Below are positions 1-8,786 of a DNA stretch of 64,000 nucleotides, one piece after another (the stretch's first letter is position 1; the number at the start of each line of letters is the position of its first letter). Position numbers and translations under genes: made by a program. The notes under the pieces are model-generated. The model saw only the letters and a program-made list of their open reading frames with translations. It was not told where the DNA came from and searched no databases. The stretch is from Bacillus sp. (in: firmicutes) (lineage in GTDB: Bacteria > Bacillota > Bacilli > Bacillales > Cytobacillaceae): contig WTKE01000108.1 in the NCBI GenBank assembly GCA_011524525.1, positions 62,001-126,000 of the forward strand. Direction: 5' to 3'.

Positions 1-231
1 AGCAAGGATGACTGCTTGAATCGTTCGTTTCTCAGGATCCACTTTATTTAAGACTGGTAGAAGATATGCTAGTGTTTTTCCCGTTCCTGTTGGCGACTCC
101 GCTATCACATCTTTCCCTTCTACAATAAAAGGAACGGCTTTTGTCTGAACACTCGTTAACTCCTTAAATCCTTCTTTTGTCCATACATCCTGTATAAATG
201 GCTGTAGCTCGTTTACAATTGTCGTACTCAT
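1..231 (-). CDS. DEAD-box ATP-dependent RNA helicase (N-terminal fragment, cut by window edge)
   Basis: Only the first 77 codons are inside the window; the frame stays open to base 1. The translation has the DEAD-box family signatures in order: a Q-motif-like region (GFKELTSVQTKAVP) and then Walker A/motif I (SPTGTGKT). These proteins unwind short RNA duplexes with ATP in RNA turnover or ribosome assembly. The ATG at 229-231 is preceded by AAAGGAG at a good distance, which fixes the start. The paralogue cannot be decided without the C-terminal part. Confidence 0.85.
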   Translation of the reverse strand, partial: MSTTIVNELQPFIQDVWTKEGFKELTSVQTKAVPFIVEGKDVIAESPTGTGKTLAYLLPVLNKVDPEKRTIQAVILA

Positions 232-316
232 ATGCTTCTCCTTTAATCAAAGCTGATCTATTTCAGCTCGCTCTTTATAAACCTATATAAATACTAGCTG
301 AAAGACCCCACAATGT

Positions 317-1534
317 CTATTCTCTTGGAATTTCTGTAATAAAGGTTTTCCCTCTAACTCCAGATCTTCTTAAATGAAGATTGATATCAACATCTACATC
401 AGCCTGCGCGAATACTTCATCCCAATTGTTTTCTACCTTTACATACTCTTTATGATGTTGCCGATTAAAGGCTTCTCCAAAACCAAAAATATCAACACCA
501 AATTCTGTTTGCACTTTCTTGATGGTTTCCTGAATATTCTTCGCCACATAACGATTGATTTTCTCTTCAAAATCTCTATATGTATCCATTTTTGTTAAAT
601 CATTCATACATTGAGTGGCTTCAATTCTTGTTTCACCATTTATTTTCACCTTTAAGACAGGCTTTCCATTCGAATAATCTACTTTAAGTTTATTATGAGT
701 TTCAGTTACTGTTACGGCGATATAATCCTCTTCCTCGGGTTTTTTCTGCTCGTCTGAACAGGGCACGCTCATACTGGTTGTCTTTAGTTTTTGTGTCCAG
801 TAATAATTTCTAGTTTCATCCACAGTTAAATATCCAATTAACTGGTCATTTTTAAAAACAGCCATCCCGTCCATTTCTACAATTGTATCTACACTCGTCT
901 TCGTATTATTTTCAGCTTTTTCCCCCTTTTCGGGGTCCCCTTTAATCACTAATGTTGCTGACACAGGATTGCGCCCCTTAGATGTTAAAGCAGAAATAAA
1001 ATCAGTCAGTCTGACTCCCGGGTCTCCTCCCCACTCATCATTAAAGGATTGTGTTTGCTTGTGTACTTTTAAAGAAGGGACCTTTTGGATCGGATACGTT
1101 ACTTTTACAAATGCTTCTGCCTTTTCACCCTTTGTTATCATAATGTTAAAGTCATTACGGAATTGACCGCTACGATCAAGGAAATCAATAAATTCAATAA
1201 TCCCTTCCTTTGCTATTTTTTCACTGATGTATAACACCCTCGTATGAGAAAAAATTAATCTTCTTGTAATCCCAATATTCATTTTATGAAGAAGCTCAGA
1301 GACTGAATTTCCTTCAAGTGAGTAAGTTAAGGCCGGAGCAGCCTCTCCACCCATTTGATTTTTTGAAAATTGACTCGCATTGACTACCTCGATGGTTAAT
1401 CGATATTTACTGTTCTCTCCCTTATCAACAGCAAGCCCTGTGACAATGGAAACATCGTTCAATTCAATTCGGTCCCAACAGCCAGCTAATATAACGACGC
1501 ATCCCAAGATCAATAATGCTTGTTTAAATTTCAT
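317..1534 (-). CDS. Ger(x)C family spore germinant receptor lipoprotein (C subunit)
   Basis: The C subunit of a GerA-type germinant receptor, anchored in the spore inner membrane by a lipid. The 405-residue product has a type II signal peptide with lipobox LAGC (Cys19) followed by WDR-ELND, the usual opening of mature Ger(x)C proteins. The start ATG overlaps the stop of the upstream A-subunit gene as ATGA, with AGGAGG ahead of it, so the two are translationally coupled. It is the last gene of a D-B-A-C operon. Ligand is unknown; nutrient germinant specificity cannot be read from sequence. Confidence 0.95.
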   Translation of the reverse strand: MKFKQALLILGCVVILAGCWDRIELNDVSIVTGLAVDKGENSKYRLTIEVVNASQFSKNQMGGEAAPALTYSLEGNSVSELLHKMNIGITRRLIFSHTRVLYISEKIAKEGIIEFIDFLDRSGQFRNDFNIMITKGEKAEAFVKVTYPIQKVPSLKVHKQTQSFNDEWGGDPGVRLTDFISALTSKGRNPVSATLVIKGDPEKGEKAENNTKTSVDTIVEMDGMAVFKNDQLIGYLTVDETRNYYWTQKLKTTSMSVPCSDEQKKPEEEDYIAVTVTETHNKLKVDYSNGKPVLKVKINGETRIEATQCMNDLTKMDTYRDFEEKINRYVAKNIQETIKKVQTEFGVDIFGFGEAFNRQHHKEYVKVENNWDEVFAQADVDVDINLHLRRSGVRGKTFITEIPRE

Positions 1535-3120
1535 TTTTGTCCTCCTAATGGCTGATCAGGTGGACTTGGCTGGGTATTTTCTTCACTTCTAACTGGTGAT
1601 TTTGGATACAAATATGAAGGTCGTTTTTTATTTAACCATATCGGAAGACGTACAAATACATCATCCTGATTTCTCGGTTGAAACGGTGCCACCGGTGCCA
1701 AATAGGGGATACCAAAGGACCTGAGACTGACTAAATGAATAACCATTACGATTAAAAATAGAAGTACACCATATAATCCCATAAAGGCGGCGCTAAATAT
1801 TACAACAAAACGGAGCAAGCGTGTGGCAATAGAAAAGCTATAAATAGGAGATACAAAGCTCGCAATGGCGGTAAAAGCAACAACAATTACGAGAACATTA
1901 GACACGAGGCCCGCTTCTACAGCCGCTTGTCCTATAACGAGTGCCCCAACAATAGAAACGGTTTGTCCAACCACCCTTGGCATACGTACTCCTGCTTCTC
2001 TCAAGACTTCAAAAGAAAGCTCCATGATGATAATCTCAATTACAGCTGGGAAAGGCACGCCTTCCCGTTGTGCTTGTACACTGATTAAAAGCTGTGTGGG
2101 CATCAGCTCATGATGATAGGTGGATATAGCAACATACAGGGATGGAAATAAAAGAGCAATCATAAAAGACGAATATCTAACGAGTCTAACAAAACTTGAC
2201 ATAATAAATGGCTGATAATAATCCTCAGAAGCCTGGAAGAAATCAATGAAAAGCGTGGGTACCGTTAATACAAAGGGACTACCATCGACAAATATAGCCA
2301 TTTTCCCCTCTAATAAATGTCCACAAATACTATCTGGCCGTTCCGTATTGTAAACAAGCGGAAAGGGCGTAAGGGTCTTATCCGCTATAAATTCTTCTAC
2401 ATTTCCTGAATCAAGTAAGGCACCTACATCTATCTTATTCAGTCGTTCTCTTACTTCTTTTAATAAATCTTCATTTGCAATGTCATTGATATACCCAAGT
2501 GCCACATTTGTTTTGGAGTCTCTACCAATTTGAAAAATTTCAAACTTAAGACGGGGATTTTTCAGCCGCTTTCGGACTAATAAAATATTCACCGGTAGTC
2601 CTTCTACAAATCCGTCTTTTGGTCCGCGAATAATCGTTTGTGTGCTAGGCTCCGTAATAGCGCGTTGCTCTGGCAATCCAATTCCTAATGAGAGTGCTTC
2701 ATTGTATCCGTCCACCATCATTACAGCTTCACCGTTTAATATGGCCCATACCACTCGATGAAAGTTTTCTGCAATTTTAAAATCAATTGAAGGAAAATAG
2801 AGCTCTCTCATTTCAATCATATTACTGAAAGAAAGATCGGTCGGGTGATTGGTTGCCGCTTGAATTACTCGGTTCGAAAGCTCATTTTTATCAGTCATGG
2901 TGCTTAAATAGGTTAAATAAGCTTTTTGACCACCAATTTTAATAGGTTCACACTTAAAATCAAAGGTATCCTTAAACAGTTCTTCTAGAAGTTTTTTATT
3001 TTTTTCTACTTGACTATAATATTGCTTGGGAATATCCTGCTGTTTAAAAAGCTCTTCCTCTGTTGGTTTTCCCTTGTTCTTATTTTTTTTCCTTGTGAAC
3101 AACGAACCAAGTATACTCAT
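1531..3120 (-). CDS. GerA family spore germinant receptor (A subunit)
   Basis: 529-residue A subunit. It has a large hydrophilic N-terminal domain of about 280 residues, followed by several membrane segments and a proline-rich, polar C-terminal tail. The family's germinant-gated channel is built mainly of this subunit. I place the start at the ATG at 3118-3120: it has AAGGAGGG upstream and overlaps the B-subunit stop as ATGA. An in-frame upstream ATG at 3153 would extend the protein by 11 residues but lies inside the B gene. Both flanking junctions are 4-base overlaps, so B, A and C are coupled. Confidence 0.95.
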   Translation of the reverse strand: MSILGSLFTRKKNKNKGKPTEEELFKQQDIPKQYYSQVEKNKKLLEELFKDTFDFKCEPIKIGGQKAYLTYLSTMTDKNELSNRVIQAATNHPTDLSFSNMIEMRELYFPSIDFKIAENFHRVVWAILNGEAVMMVDGYNEALSLGIGLPEQRAITEPSTQTIIRGPKDGFVEGLPVNILLVRKRLKNPRLKFEIFQIGRDSKTNVALGYINDIANEDLLKEVRERLNKIDVGALLDSGNVEEFIADKTLTPFPLVYNTERPDSICGHLLEGKMAIFVDGSPFVLTVPTLFIDFFQASEDYYQPFIMSSFVRLVRYSSFMIALLFPSLYVAISTYHHELMPTQLLISVQAQREGVPFPAVIEIIIMELSFEVLREAGVRMPRVVGQTVSIVGALVIGQAAVEAGLVSNVLVIVVAFTAIASFVSPIYSFSIATRLLRFVVIFSAAFMGLYGVLLFLIVMVIHLVSLRSFGIPYLAPVAPFQPRNQDDVFVRLPIWLNKKRPSYLYPKSPVRSEENTQPSPPDQPLGGQK

Positions 3121-4229
3121 TTTCTTCCCTCCTTGCTCTTTCTCGTCTTCCATAAGAGAACTGGTAGGATCATCATCGGGAGCAGCAATTGAAACGGAAC
3201 ATGCATAAACAATGGAACGACAATGAGACCTTCTTCAATATGCTCGGCAAAATTATCACTAATTTTTACTGATATAAAGGAAATAACCGTTCCTATTGGT
3301 ACCACATACATACGATAGGGTCGATTGGTAATAAGCTCTAATCCTTTTAATGCCCCATAGAAAAACACACTCACCTTAACAATAATTCCAAACATGACGA
3401 TGAAAACAACCACCAAATCAACCCGTTCGATAAATTCCAATAAAGAGATTTCCCGAGCCGCCGATAAAAGGGGGAAATTGGATCTTGCTCTCATATCTAC
3501 ACCCAAAGTGGTTATTTGCAAAATAGCATTGTAAATGAGCATGACTCCACTTGCAATGACAGCAAGTATGGTTATTTTTTTTGATTTTTTAAATTTTGTT
3601 GTGTAAGGGATAATCATGGTAAAAGCGATTAACTCTCCAAAGGGAAAGGTTAGAAGCTGTGGAAATACAGCTTTCATCACCGGTTTAAATCCATCCCCTA
3701 GAATCGGAAACAAATTCTCAAATTCCATTTCACCTGAGATAAAAACAGAAATACCGATGATGATGATAAAGGAGAAAAAGTAGGGTATAAACACCTCGCT
3801 TGTTCTCCCCATTACCTCGAGTCCTAAATACAACATATAGACGATTACAATTACCATAGTGATCGAGATAAATTCAATCGGTGTCTCGTCAAAAATAAAC
3901 GAAACAATTAGTTCGCAAAAATCCCGAAGAACACGGGAAGCTATATACAGAAAGTACAAGATATACAGGAAAGTTAATAATCCGCCTATCCATTTTCCAA
4001 AGCAAAATTGGAAAATTTCAAAGAGATTTTTCCCCGGAAGCCTTGAAAGCATAAAATAATACATCAAGGCTAACCCCATACCAAAGACCATGGCTAATCC
4101 AATCGCAATCCAAGCATCCTGCTTCGCATCATTTCCTGTACTTACAACTGCCGCACTTCCAATTTCAAAAATAAAAATCAATATAAATAATTGCCAAAGG
4201 GACAACTTCTCAACAAGTATATTTTTCAT
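3117..4229 (-). CDS. GerB-type spore germination permease (B subunit)
   Basis: 370-residue, about ten-segment membrane protein of the GerAB family, a spore-specific branch of the APC transporter superfamily that carries the germinant-binding pocket of the receptor. The N-terminus (LSLWQLFILIFIFEIGSA) is typical of the family. It starts with ATG overlapping the preceding small gene by ATGA and ends overlapping the A-subunit start by ATGA. Gene order B-A-C differs from the A-B-C order of B. subtilis gerA, but reordered operons are known in the group. Confidence 0.94.
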   Translation of the reverse strand: MKNILVEKLSLWQLFILIFIFEIGSAAVVSTGNDAKQDAWIAIGLAMVFGMGLALMYYFMLSRLPGKNLFEIFQFCFGKWIGGLLTFLYILYFLYIASRVLRDFCELIVSFIFDETPIEFISITMVIVIVYMLYLGLEVMGRTSEVFIPYFFSFIIIIGISVFISGEMEFENLFPILGDGFKPVMKAVFPQLLTFPFGELIAFTMIIPYTTKFKKSKKITILAVIASGVMLIYNAILQITTLGVDMRARSNFPLLSAAREISLLEFIERVDLVVVFIVMFGIIVKVSVFFYGALKGLELITNRPYRMYVVPIGTVISFISVKISDNFAEHIEEGLIVVPLFMHVPFQLLLPMMILPVLLWKTRKSKEGRK

Positions 4230-4462
4230 GATGATTTACTTGATTTTTTACTTTTCCTATATCGGTAATCTACCACCATACCGTAGATCAGTCCGAATAA
4301 TAAATTCACATACAACATCCATTGACTCGTCCCTTTTTCAAAGAAAATATTTGCATCTAAAATCGATAGAAGCGAAAGATCATATAAGTATAGATCAAAC
4401 ATGGTTATCACTCCGATAGACGCTAGCAAGATGGAAGTAAACAAAACGGTTACCAACAGCAA
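4226..4462 (-). CDS. Small membrane protein at head of ger operon, D-subunit-like
   Basis: A 78-codon frame (TTG start) coding for two hydrophobic segments (about residues 2-29 and 48-66) and a basic, Ser/Lys-rich tail. It overlaps the B-subunit start by ATGA. Size, two-segment topology and location match the D proteins described for some Bacillus germinant receptors (GerKD/GerUD type), which modulate receptor output. The start is uncertain. An internal ATG at 4402 has GGAGTG at ideal spacing and would give a 58-residue protein lacking the first segment. Family assignment is by context and topology, not residue identity. Confidence 0.65.
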   Translation of the reverse strand: MLLVTVLFTSILLASIGVITMFDLYLYDLSLLSILDANIFFEKGTSQWMLYVNLLFGLIYGMVVDYRYRKSKKSSKSS

Positions 4463-4575
4463 TCATCCTTATCCGAAAAAAACTAATTCCATTCCACTTT
4501 TGTATATCATTTGTTATTAGTGGGTGAATTATGCTCACTTGGAAAGAAATCCCGAAAACTCTTTTTTTCGCATAT

Positions 4576-4607
4576 AAAAAGACAGCGCTCGCTCGCGCTG
4601 TCTTTTT
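4576..4607 (-). terminator. Intrinsic terminator after DUF1540 gene
   Basis: An 8-bp stem GACAGCGC/GCGCTGTC with a 6-base loop, flanked by T-runs on both strands. It lies just downstream of the DUF1540 stop codon and upstream of the ger operon, so it separates the two units. Confidence 0.85.
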
Positions 4608-4612
4608 CGTTC

Positions 4613-4771
4613 TTATAACCCTTCAGGTTCGAATGTTTTACAATCCGTCTCACGACTCGTATCCGCTTCCTTGCCACGGTGACTGACAACGAAGATTTGA
4701 TCCGCACCACATTTCTGTCCTTCTTCGTTGTACACACAATTACTTACCTCGCATAAAACGTCCTGTGCCAT
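4613..4771 (-). CDS. DUF1540 domain mini-protein
   Basis: A 52-residue gene. It has four cysteines (C7, C12, C21, C44) in the spacing CEVSNC-x8-C-GADQI-x17-C-KTF that defines DUF1540, a small family found mostly in spore-forming Firmicutes; the pattern suggests a small metal-binding fold. The ATG at 4769-4771 has GGGGAGGTG upstream at about 8 bases. Monocistronic, ended by a strong hairpin. Function is unknown. Confidence 0.88.
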   Translation of the reverse strand: MAQDVLCEVSNCVYNEEGQKCGADQIFVVSHRGKEADTSRETDCKTFEPEGL

Positions 4772-4855
4772 CCTTAAACACCTCCCCTATGGATAGGGTA
4801 AGCAAAAAGAGAGAGGGTCATTCGGGGTCTGGTTTGGCAAATCCTTGAATCCTTT

Positions 4856-5299
4856 TTAGCTCTTTTTTATAATGGCCGTTTTTCTAATAAGCTGGTTAAT
4901 TACTTCAGAAAAAACGATTCCCATCGCAATTGCCCCTGAAATCAAAAAAGCTTTTGCCGCAAGTGCTAACGCAATATTATAGTCATTTTCAACAAAGTTT
5001 CTCATGGCATCATATGCCATTCCACCCGGAACAAGCGGGATGATTCCTGCTACGATAAAAATGATAATCGGCGTTCGATACAGCTTTGCAAAAACCTGAC
5101 TGGCCACGGCAATAACGAAGGAGGCAATTAACGTAGCATTTACTGCATCAGCGCCATTCATTGTGAAAAGAATGTATATAATCCAACCAAGCATACCAAC
5201 AAAACCTGATTGAATTAATGAGGTTTTAGGAGCGTTAAAAATAATACCAAAAGCGGCGGCGGCCAAAAAACTAAATAGCAGATGTTGAAGAATGTACAT
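4856..5299 (-). CDS. Threonine/serine exporter family protein, YjjB-like half
   Basis: 147-residue integral membrane protein with four or five hydrophobic segments and the family motif around VAGIIPLVPGGMAYDAMR (about residues 82-100). In many Firmicutes the ThrE exporter is split into a YjjP-like half and this YjjB-like half, which work together in amino-acid (threonine/serine) or C4-dicarboxylate export. It follows the YjjP-like gene by 17 bases, with AGGAGG ahead of the ATG. Substrate here is inferred from family only. Confidence 0.88.
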   Translation of the reverse strand: MYILQHLLFSFLAAAAFGIIFNAPKTSLIQSGFVGMLGWIIYILFTMNGADAVNATLIASFVIAVASQVFAKLYRTPIIIFIVAGIIPLVPGGMAYDAMRNFVENDYNIALALAAKAFLISGAIAMGIVFSEVINQLIRKTAIIKKS

Positions 5300-5316
5300 T
5301 GGCTGATCGCCTCCTT

Positions 5317-6075
5317 TTAAAGAAATGATAATACGACAGCAATCCCTGATCCGATGGCAAAAGCAGTGAGCAGTGCTTCTGCTCCTTTAGATATACCTGA
5401 AACCAAGTGACCTGCCATCAAATCTCTAACCGCATTGGTTAAAAGCAAACCCGGAACGAGCGGCATAACAGATCCGATAATAATCTTATCTAACTCAACA
5501 CCCATCCCCATATGGACAAATACAAAGGAAAGAATACCGATAATAATCGACCCAATAAACTCAGAAAAAAACTTGATCGGAACGACTCTGTGAAAGTACA
5601 TCACACTCGTAAATCCAATCCCACCTGTAATACATGCAGGAAAAAAGTCAATCCAACTTCCATTGAACATAATTAAAAAGCACCCACTCGCAATTGCTGC
5701 TGCAAGGATTTGAATGGTTGTCGAATAGGTTAATTGCGACTCCTCTACCTCTGTTAACGCACGAAAGGCCTTTTCAATATCAAGTTCTCCATTTGTTATC
5801 CGGCGGGATACCCCGTTTACCAACGCCACTTTATGAAGATCCGTTGTTCGTTCCGTTATTCGCACAAGCTTTGTCTTGGTAGGTTCTGTGCTTTCGATTG
5901 AAAAAATAATGCCTGTTGGTGTGACAAAACAATGGGCTTCTCTAACCCCAAATGCACGGGCGATTCTCTCCATCGTATCCTCCACCCGGTACGTTTCGGC
6001 CCCGCTTTGGAGCATAATTCTCCCCGCTAATAAACATACTTCCATAATGTCGTACACGACTTGCTTCTTCTCCAC
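5317..6075 (-). CDS. Threonine/serine exporter ThrE family, YjjP-like half (DUF1212)
   Basis: About 252 residues. The cytosolic N-terminal region has the hallmark motif AGRIMLQSGAETYRVEDTM and the segment VTPTGIIFSIE; the C-terminal half has five membrane segments and the pore-type motif GSVMPLVPGLLLTNAVRD. I start it at GTG 6073-6075 because AAGGTGAT lies just upstream; the alternative GTG three codons earlier overlaps that site. First gene of a two-gene operon with the YjjB-like half, together equivalent to one ThrE exporter. Confidence 0.88.
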   Translation of the reverse strand: MEKKQVVYDIMEVCLLAGRIMLQSGAETYRVEDTMERIARAFGVREAHCFVTPTGIIFSIESTEPTKTKLVRITERTTDLHKVALVNGVSRRITNGELDIEKAFRALTEVEESQLTYSTTIQILAAAIASGCFLIMFNGSWIDFFPACITGGIGFTSVMYFHRVVPIKFFSEFIGSIIIGILSFVFVHMGMGVELDKIIIGSVMPLVPGLLLTNAVRDLMAGHLVSGISKGAEALLTAFAIGSGIAVVLSFL

Positions 6076-6203
6076 TTTTATCACCTTACTGCTGACTTTT
6101 TGAATGTAAAGACTACTTTATCATATTTTTCAGATTAGTGGGTCAACACTTTTTTATGTTATATTTAGAATATCGAAATTTTCAAAAAAGTAGGTGCCTT
6201 GCT

Positions 6204-7151
6204 TTGAGAAAACTTGTTGTTACTCATAATCTGGAACAAGTCTATGTTAACGAAATTCAAGCTGTTTTACCAGATTGGGAAATCGTTGTTGGAAAAGAAA
6301 TTTACAAAGAACATATTCATAATGCAGAAATTATTTTGGGATGGAAAAAGGATATAATAGACCTCTTAGGGAGCTCCTCCACTCTGAAATGGGTTCAAAC
6401 TTGGAGTGCCGGTGTAAATAATTTACCTCTCCCCATTCTTCATGAGCGAGAAGTAACGGTTACAAGCGCGAATGGTGTTCATGCCTATCCAATTTCTGAA
6501 ACCATCTTCGGATTAATGCTTGCACTGACTCGGAATATTCACACGTATGTCCGAAATCAGTCCTCAAAACACTGGCATCATGCTGGACTAAAGCTTGAGA
6601 TCCATGGGAAAACGATTGGTATTATTGGTGTTGGGGCAATAGGCAAAGAAACGGCTAAGATTGCTAAGGCGTTTGGAATGAACGTACTCGGTGTAAGAAA
6701 TTCCCGTTTATCCGAGGAATATGTGGATGAAATGTACACTACAGCGGAACTTGATACGGTCCTACCACAATGCGATTATGTGGTTTCTACCCTTCCTTTA
6801 ACGAAGGATACAAAAGGATTATTCTCTATGAAAGAATTTCAACTAATGAAGCCGAATTCCTTTTTCATTAATATTGGTCGTGGAGAAATTGTGGTGGAGG
6901 AGGATCTTATTCAGGCCCTTCAAACCGGAGAAATTGCAGGGGCCGGATTAGATGTATTTGAGGTCGAACCTCTACCTGAAAACAATCCTTTATGGGAAAT
7001 GGAAAATGTGATTGTCACTCCGCATACTTCAGGTTCAACTGAATATTATAACCGTCGAGTGGTAGAAGATATCTTTTTGCCAAATCTACGACAGTATGTT
7101 AATAATGAGAAGCCTTCGATTAATGTGGTTGATTTTGTGAAGGGGTATTAA
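6204..7151 (+). CDS. D-isomer-specific 2-hydroxyacid dehydrogenase
   Basis: 315 residues if started at TTG 6204, which has TAGGTG 7 bases upstream; an upstream in-frame GTG at 6138 lacks a site. The NAD-binding fold shows GIIGVGAIGKETAKIAKAFG. The catalytic set is present: Arg in INIGRGEIVVEEDL, Glu in DVFEVEPLPENNPLW and His in VTPHTSG. The family reduces 2-keto acids with NAD(P)H in the cytoplasm; substrate cannot be assigned. Monocistronic. The hairpin after its stop has its T-run on the opposite strand, so it serves the tRNA-like gene rather than this one. Confidence 0.87.
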   Translation: MRKLVVTHNLEQVYVNEIQAVLPDWEIVVGKEIYKEHIHNAEIILGWKKDIIDLLGSSSTLKWVQTWSAGVNNLPLPILHEREVTVTSANGVHAYPISETIFGLMLALTRNIHTYVRNQSSKHWHHAGLKLEIHGKTIGIIGVGAIGKETAKIAKAFGMNVLGVRNSRLSEEYVDEMYTTAELDTVLPQCDYVVSTLPLTKDTKGLFSMKEFQLMKPNSFFINIGRGEIVVEEDLIQALQTGEIAGAGLDVFEVEPLPENNPLWEMENVIVTPHTSGSTEYYNRRVVEDIFLPNLRQYVNNEKPSINVVDFVKGY

Positions 7152-7180
7152 AAAACACAGGCTCAAGAAGAACCTGTGTT
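7150..7180 (-). terminator. Intrinsic terminator of the tRNA-like RNA
   Basis: An 8-bp stem AACACAGG/CCTGTGTT followed on the minus strand by six T residues. Its polarity is minus, so it ends transcription coming from the tRNA-like gene two bases upstream. Confidence 0.75.
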
Positions 7181-7181
7181 T

Positions 7182-7266
7182 CCGACTCGATGGGACTTTA
7201 ACCCATAAACGACGCTACCCGTATCAAGGATACGAGAGGTTGCTCTGTTCTTTGAGCTACGAGTCA
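7182..7266 (-). ncRNA. Degenerate tRNA-like RNA (pseudo-tRNA)
   Basis: An 85-nt segment that folds as a cloverleaf. It has a 7-bp acceptor stem (TGACTCG with CGAGTCG, one T-G wobble), U8-A9, a 4-bp D stem (GCTC/GAGC) with an 8-nt loop lacking GG, and a 5-bp T stem (ATGGG/CCCAT) with 7-nt loop TTAAAGT. The anticodon region is about 12 nt too long, with an extended hairpin (CGTATC/GATACG) that offers no normal 7-nt anticodon loop preceded by U33. No CCA is encoded. An intrinsic terminator follows directly. It recalls the stationary-phase tRNA-like RNA tRNA-Other of Bacillus cereus; homology is not shown. Confidence 0.6.
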
Positions 7267-7300
7267 TATTTATTATGTCTCAGCTAAAAGCATATTATGC

Positions 7301-7330
7301 AAAAAAGGATGTCCCTAATCGGACATCCTT
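7301..7330 (-). terminator. Intrinsic terminator of the ABC importer operon
   Basis: Stem AAGGATGTCC/GGACATCCTT with a 6-base loop and a T-run on the minus strand, abutting the stop codon of the ATPase gene. Confidence 0.9.
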
Positions 7331-8053
7331 TTACAGTACCTTACTTAAAAATGATTTTGTACGTTCCTGCTGCGGATTAGTAAACAGCTCATCAGGTACA
7401 TTTTCTTCCACAATATAGCCGCCGTCCATAAAGATGACACGATCGCCCACTTCTCTTGCAAACCCCATTTCATGTGTCACAACAACCATGGTCATGCCTT
7501 CTTTGGCTAGCTGCTTCATCACTTCTAGCACCTCACCGACCATCTCTGGATCTAGCGCGGAGGTTGGTTCATCAAAGAGCATAATTTTTGGTTCCATTGC
7601 AAGTGCTCGAGCAATCGCCACACGCTGTTTTTGACCACCTGATAATGAATCAGGATAGGCATTAGCCTTGTCCTCTAGGCCCACTTTTCGTAAGAGGTCT
7701 AATCCCTTTTGACGAGCCACTTCTTCGTCAATCTTCTTCACCTTTACAGGAGCCATCACAATATTTTCAATGACTGTTTTATGAGGAAATAAATTAAATT
7801 GCTGAAATACCATTCCCACGTCCTGTCTTACCTTATTAATATTCACGCTTTTATCTGTAAGGTCCACACCTTCAATATAGACATGGCCATCTGTTACGGA
7901 TTCTAACAAGTTCAAACAACGAAGAAACGTCGACTTACCTGAACCAGAAGGTCCGATCACAACGACCACTTCTTGCGGTTTTATTTCAGCATTAATGTTT
8001 TTTAATACTTCGTTTTGGCCAAATGACTTTTTTAGGTTACTCACTTTAATCAT
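7331..8053 (-). CDS. Polar amino-acid ABC importer, ATP-binding subunit (GlnQ/ArtR type)
   Basis: 240-residue ATPase with Walker [10 protein letters not shown], signature [15 protein letters not shown], Walker [15 protein letters not shown] and the H-loop VVVTHEM. It powers amino-acid uptake through the adjacent permease. Its ATG overlaps the permease stop by 4 bases. Third gene of a binding-protein/permease/ATPase operon whose order matches artPQR-type systems; substrate (basic or amide amino acids) is not fixed by sequence. Confidence 0.92.
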   Translation of the reverse strand: MIKVSNLKKSFGQNEVLKNINAEIKPQEVVVVIGPSGSGKSTFLRCLNLLESVTDGHVYIEGVDLTDKSVNINKVRQDVGMVFQQFNLFPHKTVIENIVMAPVKVKKIDEEVARQKGLDLLRKVGLEDKANAYPDSLSGGQKQRVAIARALAMEPKIMLFDEPTSALDPEMVGEVLEVMKQLAKEGMTMVVVTHEMGFAREVGDRVIFMDGGYIVEENVPDELFTNPQQERTKSFLSKVL

Positions 8054-8706
8054 TCTGTTGATAGCCTCCTCTCAAGACGGTTTAACAAGAAGCTCAAGGT
8101 TAATGTGATAACAAGGTAAATAACGGCTACAGTTATATACGGTTCCCACACACGATAGTATTGACCTTGCATAGCTCGTCCCCAGTACATAATCTCCGGA
8201 GCCGCAATGACTGCTGCTAAAGAAGACTCTTTTATTAGCACGATAAATTCATTTCCTAATGGAGGAATCATTCTCTTAAACGCTTGTGGCAGAATGACAT
8301 GTCTCATCGCTTGTATATGAGTCATTCCAAGGGTTCTCGCCGCTTCCATCTGCCCTTTGTCTATCGATTGAATTCCTGCTCGGAAAATTTCTGCAATATA
8401 CGCTCCTGCATTTAGTGATAATGCAAGAATGGCTGCTGTAACTGGCTCCGTTTTTCCTGTAAACAATGGAACGAGACCAAAGTGAATAAGCAAAATCTGT
8501 ACAAATAATGGGGTTCCTCTGAAAAACGTAATATATAAGTCAAAAGGTAGTGACAACCACTTGTTTTTCACCATTTTTCCTAACCCAATGGCCAAACCAA
8601 GTGCAGTACCAAAAACAATTCCTGCTAGTGATAACCCAAGGGTAAGCAATGTTCCCTTTAAAAACAATGGAGCGTAGTCCATGATGAGATCAAACCGAAA
8701 GTCCAT
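8050..8706 (-). CDS. Polar amino-acid ABC importer, permease subunit (HisM/GlnP type)
   Basis: 218 residues with about five membrane segments and the EAA loop [20 protein letters not shown], which contacts the ATPase. Domain MetI-like. The ATG has AAAGGAGGAG upstream. An intrinsic hairpin lies between the binding-protein gene and this gene, so it is probably expressed at a lower level than the binding protein. Confidence 0.92.
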   Translation of the reverse strand: MDFRFDLIMDYAPLFLKGTLLTLGLSLAGIVFGTALGLAIGLGKMVKNKWLSLPFDLYITFFRGTPLFVQILLIHFGLVPLFTGKTEPVTAAILALSLNAGAYIAEIFRAGIQSIDKGQMEAARTLGMTHIQAMRHVILPQAFKRMIPPLGNEFIVLIKESSLAAVIAAPEIMYWGRAMQGQYYRVWEPYITVAVIYLVITLTLSFLLNRLERRLSTE

Positions 8707-8729
8707 CGTACTCCTCCTTTACTAGAATG

Positions 8730-8766
8730 AAAAAAATGGCGTAACACTATATGAAAGAGTTACGCC
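8730..8766 (-). terminator. Internal attenuating hairpin between binding-protein and permease genes
   Basis: 8-bp stem GGCGTAAC/GTTACGCC followed by TTTTTTT on the minus strand. Such leaky terminators commonly set excess binding protein over the membrane complex in ABC import operons. Confidence 0.82.
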
Positions 8767-8786
8767 TTAAATAATCAAGTAACCAG

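Noticed and set aside
4507..4737. 76-codon frame on the minus strand
   Set aside because: Out of frame with the DUF1540 gene on the same strand, spans its terminator, and is Arg/Lys-biased without a family match.
7182..7266. Functional tRNA-Lys (CTT read in the central hairpin)
   Set aside because: Position 33 would be C, the anticodon region is too long, D loop lacks GG and T loop lacks C56; called tRNA-like instead.
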